A stretch of DNA of 64,000 nt from Chitinophaga sp. SYP-B3965 (GCF_009647655.1 NZ_WJFD01000001.1:744001-808000); one strand, 5' to 3'; shown: positions 46,253-55,466, numbered from the stretch's first letter. The notes: generated by a model from the letters alone, not told the origin. Numbers and translations are program-made.

Positions 46253-47083
46253 TTAGTTTGTTAACTCCAGTGGGTAATTTATTGTCAATTTTTTACGGGG
46301 TGTCCCCTGGGTGTCCCCTTGAACAGTTACCTTATCTATTGTGATATCAGTTCCACTATTTCCATCTATGTTTAAATTTTCCCGCCAGGCCTTTTCCATG
46401 CGATTATATTCTTTAGTGGTAGTAACAATAGCGTCCAAAGGAGGTTCCAGGGAAATATTGTTGGGGAGCGAGCCGTCTGATACTATTTTTGTGCAGGTGA
46501 ATCTTATTCTTTGGCTGGCGTCATAGGCTTCCAGGATTAAGCCGGGCAGGCCCTGCAATTTCCATGGACCAAAATTTACCGGAATATCAGTTGTGAACCA
46601 GGCGGTATATTTCCGGCCTTTGCATATACCCGTAGCCTTTTGGCAGGTATAGCCCAGTAATGTCCTGGTGTCTTTTTCAATCTGCCAGTTGATCTTTTCA
46701 AGCGCCTCCGCTATCAGATAGTCATTTTCACTAAAAAGCTTACTTATATAAATGGCTTTCTCATTTTCTGAGGTGTATATCTTCTCTGTAGTGGAGGGTA
46801 CCAGAAGTCCCATATTGATCGCGTCGCTACCCGCTTTAGCGGCAGCTTCCATTTGCGCTGTATGGATGGAATCCTGCAGCTGCTTTGTGTAGCTTCTATA
46901 CACACTTCTTTGGTCGTTAAATGCCATCTGAAAATCTTCCTCCCAGATCCGCCGTGCATTCGTCGTATCACGAGTGTGGGAAAAGTGATAATAGGCAACG
47001 CCTGATACCCCGGCGTTATTACTAAACGAACAAAAAAGGAATAATAATGATACCGGTACGGTAAACTTTATATAGTGCAGCAT
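46253..47083 (-). CDS. GLPGLI family protein
   Basis: A 276-residue exported protein with a leader peptide (1-20) and the family-defining motif in the segment GPWKLQGLPGLILEAYD (about 175-191). Four Cys are present, two of them (Cys and Cys in TCQKATGICKGRKYTAWF) in a loop before the motif. GLPGLI proteins are widely linked to TonB-dependent receptors in Bacteroidota and their function is unknown. It lies between a small secreted Cys protein and the receptor, on the same strand. Confidence 0.9.
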   Translation of the reverse strand: MLHYIKFTVPVSLLFLFCSFSNNAGVSGVAYYHFSHTRDTTNARRIWEEDFQMAFNDQRSVYRSYTKQLQDSIHTAQMEAAAKAGSDAINMGLLVPSTTEKIYTSENEKAIYISKLFSENDYLIAEALEKINWQIEKDTRTLLGYTCQKATGICKGRKYTAWFTTDIPVNFGPWKLQGLPGLILEAYDASQRIRFTCTKIVSDGSLPNNISLEPPLDAIVTTTKEYNRMEKAWRENLNIDGNSGTDITIDKVTVQGDTQGTPRKKLTINYPLELTN

Positions 47084-47158
47084 ACATTCTTAATTGGTGA
47101 ATTAAATACCCCAGGGTAATCCCCGGGGTATTTAATTAAGCGAAAACCCATTATTTCA

Positions 47159-47476
47159 TTAGAAGCAACCGCCACCCGCATTCGCATAACCGCAGGCGTA
47201 GTTATACGCTGTTTGCTGGAATTCAGAATTGGGCATGGCATTTCCTCCAGACACATACACCGTCAGCGATCCGCCGCAGTTGTCATAAAATGTAAAGGCC
47301 ATTTGCCGGCGGAATGCACTTTCGTCACCTTTAATTACGATAAACTTGGTTTTGCCTTCGGAAACCTTTGTTGCCGCTGCTTTCGTTGCCTTCGGGGTTT
47401 CTTTTGAAGCAGGGGTACCAGCATAAGCGCCAATAGCCACAAACGAGCATAATAATGCGATAGATAAACGTTTCAT
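47159..47476 (-). CDS. small secreted protein with a Cys/Gly-rich C-terminus
   Basis: A 105-residue protein from ATG 47476, chosen because it starts the signal peptide MKRLSIALLCSFVAIGAYA. The longer frame to 47557 has no signal peptide and would include the 5' leader. A Lys/Ala/Thr-rich spacer (SKETPKATKAAATKVSEG) precedes a compact domain with three Cys and a glycine-rich end (CGYANAGGGCF). No family was recognised. The layout (leader, spacer, compact Cys-containing core, next to a receptor) could suit an exported peptide or a receptor substrate. Confidence 0.65.
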   Translation of the reverse strand: MKRLSIALLCSFVAIGAYAGTPASKETPKATKAAATKVSEGKTKFIVIKGDESAFRRQMAFTFYDNCGGSLTVYVSGGNAMPNSEFQQTAYNYACGYANAGGGCF

Positions 47477-47574
47477 TTTTGTTTTTTTTGATGAATAAAA
47501 AAGCGGAGCTGATATATCCGGATGCTTTATCCGGTATACTCTTTTATGGATGGCCATCGGTGTATTTCCTGTAG

Positions 47575-47606
47575 CAAATGTAGAATCAGTCTTTCAGATT
47601 TCAAAA
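47575..47606 (-). promoter_or_regulatory. promoter of the small secreted protein/GLPGLI/TonB-receptor unit
   Basis: On the minus strand, TTTTG (47606-47602) is separated by 19 bases from TACATTTG (47582-47575), an excellent -33/-7 pair. The transcript would begin near 47568, leaving a leader of about 90 bases that includes a possible hairpin (TATCCGGATGC/TTTATCCGGTATA). Confidence 0.7.
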
Positions 47607-47676
47607 TTTAATTCTCACTAGTGTGATTTATATTCCATGTTCCGTGCAGTTTACTGTTGGATTAGAAATAACCCAA

Positions 47677-47862
47677 TCTGACCGCCTTATTTCAATGGAA
47701 AGCTTATGGATCAGGACCTGTTGAACCATTAAAAGCACAGCTATTTAAGAATTGCAGCTACGGCGGATGGGCCGCATCATTTGAAATTGGTGATTATACC
47801 GCCGCAGACCTTGCTGCGAAAGGAGGGATAAACAATGATGCCTCCTCTATTAAAATACCTGG
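47677..47862 (+). pseudogene. fragment of lyase-like lipoprotein gene
   Basis: Bases 47677-47712 match 35743-35782 of the lyase-like gene, and 47714-47862 match 36143-36291, with the intervening roughly 360 bases deleted and the last 140 missing. Identity is high over the second part (QLFKNC-x-YGGWAASFEIGDYT). It carries no start and no whole domain, so it is a dead remnant. Confidence 0.85.
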
Positions 47863-47867
47863 ATTGA

Positions 47868-47897
47868 AAAAGGTCATCTCGAAAGAGATGACCTTTT
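47868..47897. terminator. bidirectional hairpin terminator
   Basis: AAAAGGTCATCTC pairs perfectly with GAGATGACCTTTT over a GAAA tetraloop. It lies between the fragment and the stop of the minus-strand NamZ-type gene, which it also terminates. Confidence 0.8.
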
Positions 47898-47936
47898 ATT
47901 CATGTATTTTTTTCACCCGCATACCTAAGAACCCCC

Positions 47937-49178
47937 CTAATCTTTATATATCACGTATTTCTTACGCATCTTTTTGTAATTGCTCAGTCCCGGTTCCCAT
48001 GTTTTACGGATCTCCTCTTCAGAAACGCCGTCGATGATCTGTTGCCTGATTAAGCCGGAGCCTATCTGTATTTCGATGTTATTCATTTCCTTACTTTGCT
48101 TTGAATCGAAGAACTTTTCTTTTTGCGGCGATGCTTTATATAACTCCATGATCCATTGCAGGTTTATCTTTTTGCTTTTCAGCAGCAGATTTACATCATA
48201 GTTCCTCAGGTCTAGACCATAACAAACCTGGTCAGCAAACAATGGTGTTTCAGCCATGCCTTTTATGCCCGTAGGAGTATAGGAGAATGAATATTTTTCT
48301 TTGAAATAGGGTGCCCCAATAACTGTAAACGGATAATAAGTGCCGCGCCCATGATTTACATATATTCCTTCAAACATACAGGTGGAAGGATACAGCATGA
48401 TCGCCTGCTGTGTGTTAAGATTGGGTGATGGCTTTGTCGGCAGCGTATAATACATGCTATGATTGTAATTGGCAACCGGTATAATTTTCAGCTGACATTT
48501 TACCTTGTTCGTCAGCCATCCTTCGCCATTCGCCATCTTTGCAAACTCTGCTACAGTTAATCCATGCGACATAGGGATGGGAAACATACCTATCCCCGAT
48601 TTATATTTCATATCCAGTACCGGCCCGTCTATCAAATAAGCATTAGGATTGGGACGGTCGAGGATCATTAGTTCTTTTTTACTTTCCGCACAGGCTTCCA
48701 TCAGTCTCGACAGCGCATTGATATTGGTGTAAAAGCGAACACCAACATCCTGCACATCGTAGATCAAAATATCTACATCTGCCAGGTCTTCTTTGGTTGG
48801 CTTATTCTTTTTTCCATATAAAGAAACGATGGATATGCCTGTTTTTTGATCTTTTTCATCAGCCACTTCCATACCTGCACTGGCATTGCCCCGAAAACCA
48901 TGTTCAGGCCCGAAAACTTTTACGATATTAACGCCGCGCGATTGCAGGCTGTCCACCAAATGCCTGTTGCCTATGATCGAAGTTTGATTAGCAAGTATGG
49001 CTACACGCTTTCCTTTCAGATAAGGCAAATATTTTTCTGTTTGATCAGCACCGGTTTTGATCGAATCTTTTTTATTACTAACAGCAGCTTCTTTTTGCTG
49101 CGAAGGATTTTTATAGGCGGTTATCAGCACTACAACAAAGAATGCGAGCGAAATGAAGGCCAAAGTTTTTTTCATCAT
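47937..49178 (-). CDS. namZ: DUF1343/NamZ-type exo-beta-N-acetylmuramidase
   Basis: A 413-residue exported protein; the ATG at 49178 is used because the TTG at 49184 has no advantage. The signal region is residues 1-21. The family signature is clear: VAILANQTSIIG, KVFGPEHGFRGNASAG, DVQDVGVRFYTNINALSRL, ILDRPNPN, and FEGIYVNHGRGTYYPF. DUF1343 was shown in Bacillus subtilis to be NamZ, which removes terminal MurNAc from peptidoglycan chains (family GH171). In the window this would feed the MurQ/AnmK salvage genes at 5-10 kb. The match is to the family; activity on MurNAc is inferred. Confidence 0.85.
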   Translation of the reverse strand: MMKKTLAFISLAFFVVVLITAYKNPSQQKEAAVSNKKDSIKTGADQTEKYLPYLKGKRVAILANQTSIIGNRHLVDSLQSRGVNIVKVFGPEHGFRGNASAGMEVADEKDQKTGISIVSLYGKKNKPTKEDLADVDILIYDVQDVGVRFYTNINALSRLMEACAESKKELMILDRPNPNAYLIDGPVLDMKYKSGIGMFPIPMSHGLTVAEFAKMANGEGWLTNKVKCQLKIIPVANYNHSMYYTLPTKPSPNLNTQQAIMLYPSTCMFEGIYVNHGRGTYYPFTVIGAPYFKEKYSFSYTPTGIKGMAETPLFADQVCYGLDLRNYDVNLLLKSKKINLQWIMELYKASPQKEKFFDSKQSKEMNNIEIQIGSGLIRQQIIDGVSEEEIRKTWEPGLSNYKKMRKKYVIYKD

Positions 49179-49272
49179 TTTCAAATATAATCAACGCCCT
49201 GTATATACCTGCTATTTCAGACTTTAAATGCCCCCTTTTTTATTATATTGGGGGAAATAGTAAAATACGTTC

Positions 49273-50403
49273 ATGATTAAAAACACCATATTAACCACAC
49301 TGCTCGTCTTCACGGTGCTCCCGGCACTGGGGCAAAACAATGTGACGATCGAAGGCCGGATCAAAGACCTGCCTGCCGGTCAGACTGTCTATTTAACATC
49401 TTTCTCCGCTTCAACGAAGGACTCTGCAGTTACTACATCCGGACGCTTTACCATCAGCACCCATGTAAAGCAAGGTGATGCGAATGTTTACATACTGCAG
49501 ATTGGCAGGGCTTACAATAGAGATAATGGGACGGCCGTATATCTCGATGAAGGAAAGGTACGCATCAATGGTAATGGCCCTGGATTCAGGGACGCCAAAG
49601 CGACCGGCACTACCGCACTGAAGGATTACAACAGCTTCTATGCGGAGATGGAGAAAGTACCACAGCTACAACGCCGCAAAGAGTTGCATGAGAAATCGGG
49701 TAAACTATCCACAAAAGATTCCGTTGCTTACCGGGCCCTGCAGCTTGAACTGCGGCGAATGTGGGAAGCAGAGTTGGCATTCACGATCAATTGGGTGAAA
49801 GACCATCCGTCTTCCCCCATCAGTGCCTACCAGATTAGGACGCTGGGTAGTGACATAAAACTTGCAGAAAAGGAAGCGTTATACAATTCTCTGGACGGAT
49901 CCGCCCGGAACAATATGCCGGCGAAGGAACTGGCGAAGGAATTCCGCTCAGCCAAAGCCGCCGTGATAGGAAAAGCTGCCCCGATCTTTACACAGAACGA
50001 TACACTCGGCAAAGCGGTGAGCCTCGCCGATTTCAAAGGGAAATATGTGCTGGTGGACTTCTGGGCAAGCTGGTGCGTACCCTGCCGCGCTGAAAATCCG
50101 CATGTAGTGAAAGCTTTCAAGCAATATCAATCCAAAAACTTCACTGTGCTGGGTGTTGCTTTCGAGCGGCCGGAAGATAAGGACAAATGGATGAAAGCCA
50201 TTCACGACGATAAACTCACCTGGACGCATGTATCCGATCTCAGTTATGGGGATAATGCTGCAGGCGAGTTGTATGGTATCCGCTCAATCCCTGCTAATGT
50301 GCTCATAGGGCCGGATGGTGTCATCTTAGACAAGAACCTCCGCGGGGAAAAGCTGTTCATGAAACTGAAAGAACTGTTAGGCCCTGTCTCCATAGAAGAG
50401 TAA
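49273..50403 (+). CDS. TlpA-family thioredoxin-like protein with DUF4369
   Basis: A 376-residue exported protein. Signal peptide 1-20 (cleavage before QNNVTIEG), DUF4369 domain (about 22-125), a linker helix rich in Lys/Glu, and an AhpC/TSA-Redoxin domain with the active-site WCVPC (Cys268, Cys271) in LVDFWASWCVPC. It would act in the periplasm as a thiol-disulfide reductase. It is the intact twin of the frameshifted gene at 33.5 kb (same length, same codons over most of the gene), so the two arose by duplication. It is followed by the sialidase-like gene. Confidence 0.9.
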   Translation: MIKNTILTTLLVFTVLPALGQNNVTIEGRIKDLPAGQTVYLTSFSASTKDSAVTTSGRFTISTHVKQGDANVYILQIGRAYNRDNGTAVYLDEGKVRINGNGPGFRDAKATGTTALKDYNSFYAEMEKVPQLQRRKELHEKSGKLSTKDSVAYRALQLELRRMWEAELAFTINWVKDHPSSPISAYQIRTLGSDIKLAEKEALYNSLDGSARNNMPAKELAKEFRSAKAAVIGKAAPIFTQNDTLGKAVSLADFKGKYVLVDFWASWCVPCRAENPHVVKAFKQYQSKNFTVLGVAFERPEDKDKWMKAIHDDKLTWTHVSDLSYGDNAAGELYGIRSIPANVLIGPDGVILDKNLRGEKLFMKLKELLGPVSIEE

Positions 50404-50406
50404 TTG

Positions 50407-50414
50407 TATATTTG
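50407..50414 (+). promoter_or_regulatory. -7 element before the sialidase-like gene
   Basis: TATATTTG matches TAnnTTTG, 20 bases before the ATG. No TTG element is seen at the expected distance. Confidence 0.5.
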
Positions 50415-50434
50415 GAAGTAACATCTTATCATCT

Positions 50435-51460
50435 ATGAGATATTTACCATTTTTATTCGCGGCGGCATTCGCTTTACAGGCTTGCTCCCTGAGTAAGAAC
50501 ACCACAACAGGAAATGAAAACCCTGTAGTAGAAAAGATCTGGAGCCAGGCGCCACACAATGCTTTTACAGACCTGATCCGATTCAAAGGTGCATTTTACT
50601 GCGCTTTCCGTGAAGCAGAAGGCCACATATCCGGCGCTGACGGTAAAGCGCGCATCCTCCGTTCCAAAGACGGCAAAACATGGGAAAGCATAGCGCTGCT
50701 CGAAGTAAAGGACAGGGATATCAGAGATCCTAAATTATCCATCACCCCGCAAAACCGCATCATGGTGCTGATGGACGTAGAAGCGCACGAAGGCAAAAAA
50801 GTGATTAGCCGAAAGCCGCTCATTTCATTGTCCGATGAAGGAGGTGATACATTCAGCACACCGGAAGTTTCAACAGTAGACCCATCCATAGCTTCGTGGT
50901 CTGATTGGATATGGCGGCTGACCTGGCATAAGGGAACCGGCTACGGTATCCTGTACCAGCAGGAGAAGATCTATCTCGTTAGCACTAAAGACGGACGTTA
51001 TTTTCAGCATGTATCGCAGCTCGTGCTGGACGGCAGGCCGAACGAAAGTGCCATCCGTTTCAATGATAACGGTAAAATGTATGTGGTGATCCGTCGCGAA
51101 GCAGGAGATCAGATGGGAGTGCTGGCCACAGCAGAAGCGCCCTACAAGGAGTGGAGTTTCTCGAAGATGGAAAACCGGATCGGCGGGCCTGATTTTCTCT
51201 TTCTTAATCAACAAACGCTCGTGATCGGTACCCGTCAATACCAACCGAAAGTGAGTATGGTAATATATGTAGCCGGACTGGACGGTAAGGTTCGTAAAAC
51301 CATCCCGCTACCCAGTGGTGGTGATACCAGTTATCCAGGCATGCTTATCTGGAAAGGGCAGTTATGGGCTTCCTATTATTCATCCCACGAAGGCAAATCA
51401 TCGATATACATTGCGCAGATTCCATTACAGCTGCTGGACTCAAAGCCCCCTACCTATTAG
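50435..51460 (+). CDS. sialidase-like beta-propeller lipoprotein
   Basis: A 341-residue lipoprotein (lipobox LQAC, Cys17). The propeller has two Asp-box-like turns (RSKDGKTWESI, SDEGGDTFSTP) and FRIP-like FREAEGHIS near residue 63. The rest (RLTWHKGTGYGILYQ, YVVIRREAGDQMGVLATAEAPY) fits a GH33-like or glycosidase-like propeller. Catalytic residues were not assigned, so an exo-sialidase activity is possible but not shown. It follows the TlpA gene by 31 bases with its own -7 element. Confidence 0.7.
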   Translation: MRYLPFLFAAAFALQACSLSKNTTTGNENPVVEKIWSQAPHNAFTDLIRFKGAFYCAFREAEGHISGADGKARILRSKDGKTWESIALLEVKDRDIRDPKLSITPQNRIMVLMDVEAHEGKKVISRKPLISLSDEGGDTFSTPEVSTVDPSIASWSDWIWRLTWHKGTGYGILYQQEKIYLVSTKDGRYFQHVSQLVLDGRPNESAIRFNDNGKMYVVIRREAGDQMGVLATAEAPYKEWSFSKMENRIGGPDFLFLNQQTLVIGTRQYQPKVSMVIYVAGLDGKVRKTIPLPSGGDTSYPGMLIWKGQLWASYYSSHEGKSSIYIAQIPLQLLDSKPPTY

Positions 51461-51509
51461 TGTAATAAATTATCTAAATTTATTACTCAAACGTCTTTAA
51501 TAATTTCAT

Positions 51510-52355
51510 ATGGAAACAAACAGTTTGGAAGCCGTTTCTATGAAACAGGTTGTTATCAGCAGGATGGATGGGCTATCCATCTCAGAGTTTTCCGATATAC
51601 TTTCTGTTGAAGAGCCGTTGGAAATAAAAATAGACTATAGCGCCGGAATAGAGAGAACGCAAAAGAACATCTCAGTTACAATGAGAACTCCCGGTAACGA
51701 CCTGGAGCTGGCTGCCGGCTTTTTATTTACAGAAGGGATCATTTCTTCCAAAGATGATATAAAAAAGGTTTCCCACGCGCAAATGAGCAACATGGTGACA
51801 CTGGAACTCGCGGAAGGATTTACGCCCTCCCTGATGCAATCTGACAGGAACTTTTATACAACTTCCAGTTGTGGCGTTTGCGGAAAGGACTCCATTCAAT
51901 CTATAAGAACAGTAAACTCATTTTGTCATTTAAATAAGCTTCAGCTAGATCTGTCTACTGATCTGCTTTTCCGTTTGCCGGACAAACTAAGAGAAGCGCA
52001 AAGAGGCTTTGCGGCTTCGGGAGGTTTACATGCATCGGGGCTTTTTTCACTGGATGGAGAGTTGATACTGCTGCGGGAAGATGTGGGCAGGCACAATGCG
52101 CTGGACAAATTAATTGGTACTGCGCTGTTCGAAGGGTTGATGCCATTGAACCAGCATATTTTACTGCTCAGCGGAAGAGCAAGTTTTGAATTAATTCAAA
52201 AAGCAGCCATGGCGGGTATTTCTATTGTTGCCGCTATCGGAGCGCCATCAAGCCTGGCTGTAGAGCTTGCTAAAGAATTTGATATGACACTCCTGGGATT
52301 CCTGAAGGAAAACAGGTTTAATATCTATAATGCAGGTCGAATAAATTTTAAATGA
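51510..52355 (+). CDS. fdhD: formate dehydrogenase accessory sulfurtransferase
   Basis: A 281-residue protein. FdhD transfers sulfur from IscS to the molybdenum-pterin cofactor of formate-dehydrogenase-type enzymes. The catalytic SSCGVCGK loop is at about residues 117-124, and the family motifs YSAGIERTQKNISVTMRTPGNDLELAAGFLFTEGII and EDVGRHNALDKLIG are clear. It precedes the YdeP-type oxidoreductase by seven bases, consistent with dedicated maturation of that enzyme. Confidence 0.95.
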   Translation: METNSLEAVSMKQVVISRMDGLSISEFSDILSVEEPLEIKIDYSAGIERTQKNISVTMRTPGNDLELAAGFLFTEGIISSKDDIKKVSHAQMSNMVTLELAEGFTPSLMQSDRNFYTTSSCGVCGKDSIQSIRTVNSFCHLNKLQLDLSTDLLFRLPDKLREAQRGFAASGGLHASGLFSLDGELILLREDVGRHNALDKLIGTALFEGLMPLNQHILLLSGRASFELIQKAAMAGISIVAAIGAPSSLAVELAKEFDMTLLGFLKENRFNIYNAGRINFK

Positions 52356-52362
52356 AAATAAC

Positions 52363-54759
52363 ATGCAAGAGAAACCCAATGCAGAAAACCCCTATAAGTT
52401 ATCCGGTCTGAAACTCACGCCGTTGAAAACATGGGCTGCGGGTATTCCTGCTGTAAAGGCTGCATTGGCCGATCTTTTTGAGCAAGGTGTACCTTTCCGC
52501 GGAGCAAAAGCCTTATTAAAAATGAATCAGTTTGGCGGCTTTGACTGCTCCAGTTGCGCATGGCCAGACCCTGATGATGATCGATCTCCCCTCGGTGAAT
52601 ATTGCGAAAACGGCGTGAAAGCTTTGGCAGAAGAAGCAACCACCAAAAAGATCACGGCAGAGTTCTTTAAGCAGCACGCCGTTTATGATCTGGCCAAATT
52701 GAATGATTTCGAAATTGGCCGTTTGGGAAGACTAACAGAACCTATGTATCTCCCCGCAGGCGGAACACATTATCAGCCGATCACCTGGGATGATGCTTTT
52801 AAGAAAATAGCCACTCATCTGAACGCATTGGACTCCCCGGATGAGGCTGCATTTTACACTTCCGGAAGAACCAGCAATGAGGCATCATTCGTCTACCAGC
52901 TTTTTGTAAGAGAGTATGGCACTAACAATATGCCGGACTGTTCCAATATGTGTCATGAAACATCGGGAACTGCTTTACGCCCTACTATAGGCATCGGAAA
53001 GGGAACTGTAAAACTGGAAGATTTTTATGACACAGATGTAATTATGATCATCGGGCAAAACCCGGGCACCAATGCTCCCAGGATGCTGAGTGCACTGGAG
53101 AAGGGCAAAAAGAACGGGGCTAAGATCATTGCCGTAAACCCATTACCTGAAGCCGGATTAATGGGCTTCCGTAATCCCCAGGAGATTGGTGGCATTGTAG
53201 GGCATGGTGGTAAGCTCGCAGACCTTTATCTGCCTGTAAAAATAAATGGAGATATGGCACTGTTAAAGGCCATCGAATTGCTGTTGCTCGATTTTGAAAG
53301 AAAACATCCCGGCGAAGTAGTGGATCATAAATTTATAGAAGAAAAAACAGTAGGGTATGATGCGTTTATCCGGCAGTTTGAAAGTTATACATTAGAAGAA
53401 CTGGCAGAAGCGTCCGGTGTATCCCAGGCAGATCTTTATGAAGCCGCTCAAATGCTGGCATTTAAAAAACGGATAATCATATGTTGGGGAATGGGTATTA
53501 CCCAGCAACCAAATGGGGTAGACATGATCAAAGAGATGCTCAATATACTTTTATTAAAAGGAAGTATGGGCAAACCCGGAGCCGGTGTTTGTCCGGTGAG
53601 AGGGCATAGCAATGTGCAGGGTAACAGAACCATGATGATCAATGAAAAACCTGCAGGTGCGCAGCTGGACCGCCTGAAGGAAGTTTTTGGTTTTAATCCT
53701 CCGCGTAAACATGGATATGACGTAGTCAGGGCCATAAAAGCAATGGATGAAGGAAAGCTGAAGGTGCTTTTTTGTATGGGCGGGAATTTCTTATCTGCTA
53801 CGCCGGATACCACCTATACCGCTGCTGCTATAAGGAAATTGAACTTAACAGCGTGGGTTTCTACAAAACTTAACAGGGGGCATTTAGTACACGGCAAAGA
53901 GGCTATTATCCTGCCTACCTTATCCCGTAGTGATCTCGATATTGTAAATGGGGAATTGCAGATCATCAGCACGGAAAATTCGATGGGCGTTGTGCAGTCA
54001 TCCAAAGGAATGCTGACACCTGTATCTGATGATCTTGTTAACGAAACGCAGATCGCCTGCCGGTTAGCAATAGCTACCCTTCAGCACACTGTTGTAAACT
54101 GGCAGCGTTATGCTGATAGTTACGATGCGGTAAGAGATGATATTGAAAAATGTATTCCCGGCTTTGAAAATTACAACAAAAGAGTACGGGAAAAAGGAGG
54201 ATTCTATCTGCCTAATGCTGCACGGGATGGCCATTTTATTACGGAGGAATTTGGAAATCATGCTCCCTTTACGGTAACCGGGGTTCCTGAAACCAGGCTG
54301 GCGTATGATGAATATATGATGGCTACTACACGTACGCATGACCAGTTTAATACTACCATCTACGGATTGGATGATCGTTACCGGGGCGTTAAAAACGAAC
54401 GCCGGGTAATATTTATGAATGAAAAGGATATTGAGAAGGCTGGTTTCAAAGCAGGGGATAAGGTAGATCTTTTCAACTACGATGATAACAGGGAGCGGAT
54501 TGCCCCCTTATTCATTATCATTGCCTACCCGATACCGGAGAAAAATACAGTTACCTATTTTCCTGAAACAAACGTTTTGGTTTCTGTCAATAATGTTGTG
54601 AAAGAGAGTAATATGCCTGCTTCAAAGTATGTGAGGATTAAGATCAGGAAACACAGCCCTGAAATATATGAACGGGTGAAAAAACTGGAAGCAGGGGAGG
54701 CCTTTACCCTACCCGCTGATACATCCCAAATAACTTCCAGAACAACTTCTCCTGCTTAA
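52363..54759 (+). CDS. FdhF/YdeP-family molybdopterin oxidoreductase
   Basis: A 798-residue molybdopterin enzyme. Near the N-terminus, FGGFDCSSCAWPDPDD (about 53-68) marks the YdeP subgroup, with a CxxC instead of the usual four-cysteine N-terminal Fe-S motif. The molybdopterin-binding core follows (YTSGRTSNEASFVYQLF, CHETSGTALRPTIG, GQNPGTNAPRMLSALEKGK, GNRTMMINEKPAG, STKLNRGHLVHGKEAIILPTL), and a C-terminal MopB-CT barrel (DKVDLFNYDDNRE). The substrate is not established for this subgroup; formate or acid-stress roles have been proposed. The end overlaps the convergent XRE gene by 56 bases. Confidence 0.92.
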   Translation: MQEKPNAENPYKLSGLKLTPLKTWAAGIPAVKAALADLFEQGVPFRGAKALLKMNQFGGFDCSSCAWPDPDDDRSPLGEYCENGVKALAEEATTKKITAEFFKQHAVYDLAKLNDFEIGRLGRLTEPMYLPAGGTHYQPITWDDAFKKIATHLNALDSPDEAAFYTSGRTSNEASFVYQLFVREYGTNNMPDCSNMCHETSGTALRPTIGIGKGTVKLEDFYDTDVIMIIGQNPGTNAPRMLSALEKGKKNGAKIIAVNPLPEAGLMGFRNPQEIGGIVGHGGKLADLYLPVKINGDMALLKAIELLLLDFERKHPGEVVDHKFIEEKTVGYDAFIRQFESYTLEELAEASGVSQADLYEAAQMLAFKKRIIICWGMGITQQPNGVDMIKEMLNILLLKGSMGKPGAGVCPVRGHSNVQGNRTMMINEKPAGAQLDRLKEVFGFNPPRKHGYDVVRAIKAMDEGKLKVLFCMGGNFLSATPDTTYTAAAIRKLNLTAWVSTKLNRGHLVHGKEAIILPTLSRSDLDIVNGELQIISTENSMGVVQSSKGMLTPVSDDLVNETQIACRLAIATLQHTVVNWQRYADSYDAVRDDIEKCIPGFENYNKRVREKGGFYLPNAARDGHFITEEFGNHAPFTVTGVPETRLAYDEYMMATTRTHDQFNTTIYGLDDRYRGVKNERRVIFMNEKDIEKAGFKAGDKVDLFNYDDNRERIAPLFIIIAYPIPEKNTVTYFPETNVLVSVNNVVKESNMPASKYVRIKIRKHSPEIYERVKKLEAGEAFTLPADTSQITSRTTSPA

Positions 54760-55381
54760 AATTAAAGCGGTGTTTCTTGAAATCATTTAGAACCAGATCT
54801 GTTTGACCATCCTTCATTTCAAACTGCCCGATCATAATTTCCTGCTCAGCGGCATACAGACCCGTTTTATGCTGGCACAAATGAATATTTTGCTGTGTTA
54901 CTTCTTCAAAGACCAATACATCATTTACCTGGAATTGGGCCGTAGAAGCATGGCGGGGGATATTATGAGAAAAGGTAAGTGCCACCAGGCGAAGATTGCC
55001 CGCCTCTGGCAGTACCAGCTTCGGGAATGTGGCCCATTCGTTAAACTGCAGTTCGCGGTGGCTGCATTTCATGTAAATATTATCGTTCATGAAAGGTACC
55101 TCCCGCAATTGCAGGTTGATCATATGGTTGGCATCATCGATGAGCTTGTCACCATTGAATTGCAGGATTTCATTGATAGTCAGCAGCTGCTTCACAAAAT
55201 TATCCAGCGGAATGCAAAAATGATTGGCAATGCGTACCACCGTATCGATCCGTGGTTCCGCCCGGTTTTCCTCATAAGACGAAATATTTCCCCTGGTAAG
55301 TTCAAACAGATCGGCAAAAGCCTGCTGGCTAAGGCCTTTCGTTGTTCTTATTTTCTTAATATTGGCTCCTATTTGTGTCAT
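54704..55381 (-). CDS. XRE-family HTH regulator
   Basis: A 225-residue protein from ATG 55381 (MTQIGANIKKIRTTKGLSQ); the GTG two codons upstream is less likely. The XRE HTH occupies residues 1-60 (GLSQQAFADLFELTRGNISSYEE-NRAEP). The C-terminal part (about 100-225) is beta-rich and has no recognised domain. TATATTTG just upstream on the minus strand (55394-55387) is a candidate -7 element that would give a leaderless or very short leader. Divergent from the YbjN-like gene, convergent to the YdeP gene. Confidence 0.85.
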   Translation of the reverse strand: MTQIGANIKKIRTTKGLSQQAFADLFELTRGNISSYEENRAEPRIDTVVRIANHFCIPLDNFVKQLLTINEILQFNGDKLIDDANHMINLQLREVPFMNDNIYMKCSHRELQFNEWATFPKLVLPEAGNLRLVALTFSHNIPRHASTAQFQVNDVLVFEEVTQQNIHLCQHKTGLYAAEQEIMIGQFEMKDGQTDLVLNDFKKHRFNFKQEKLFWKLFGMYQRVG

Positions 55382-55427
55382 CCCCACAAATATAAGGCAA
55401 AATAGTTTATCTATTGTGCTAATTTAA

Positions 55428-55458
55428 TTTGCAATTGTGTTTTGTTTTTGTACATTTG
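55428..55458 (+). promoter_or_regulatory. promoter of the PspA/flotillin/AAA operon
   Basis: TTTG at 55428-55431, 19 bases, then TACATTTG at 55451-55458: a near-perfect Bacteroidota promoter. The transcript would begin near 55465. Confidence 0.72.
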
Positions 55459-55466
55459 ATGAGGAA

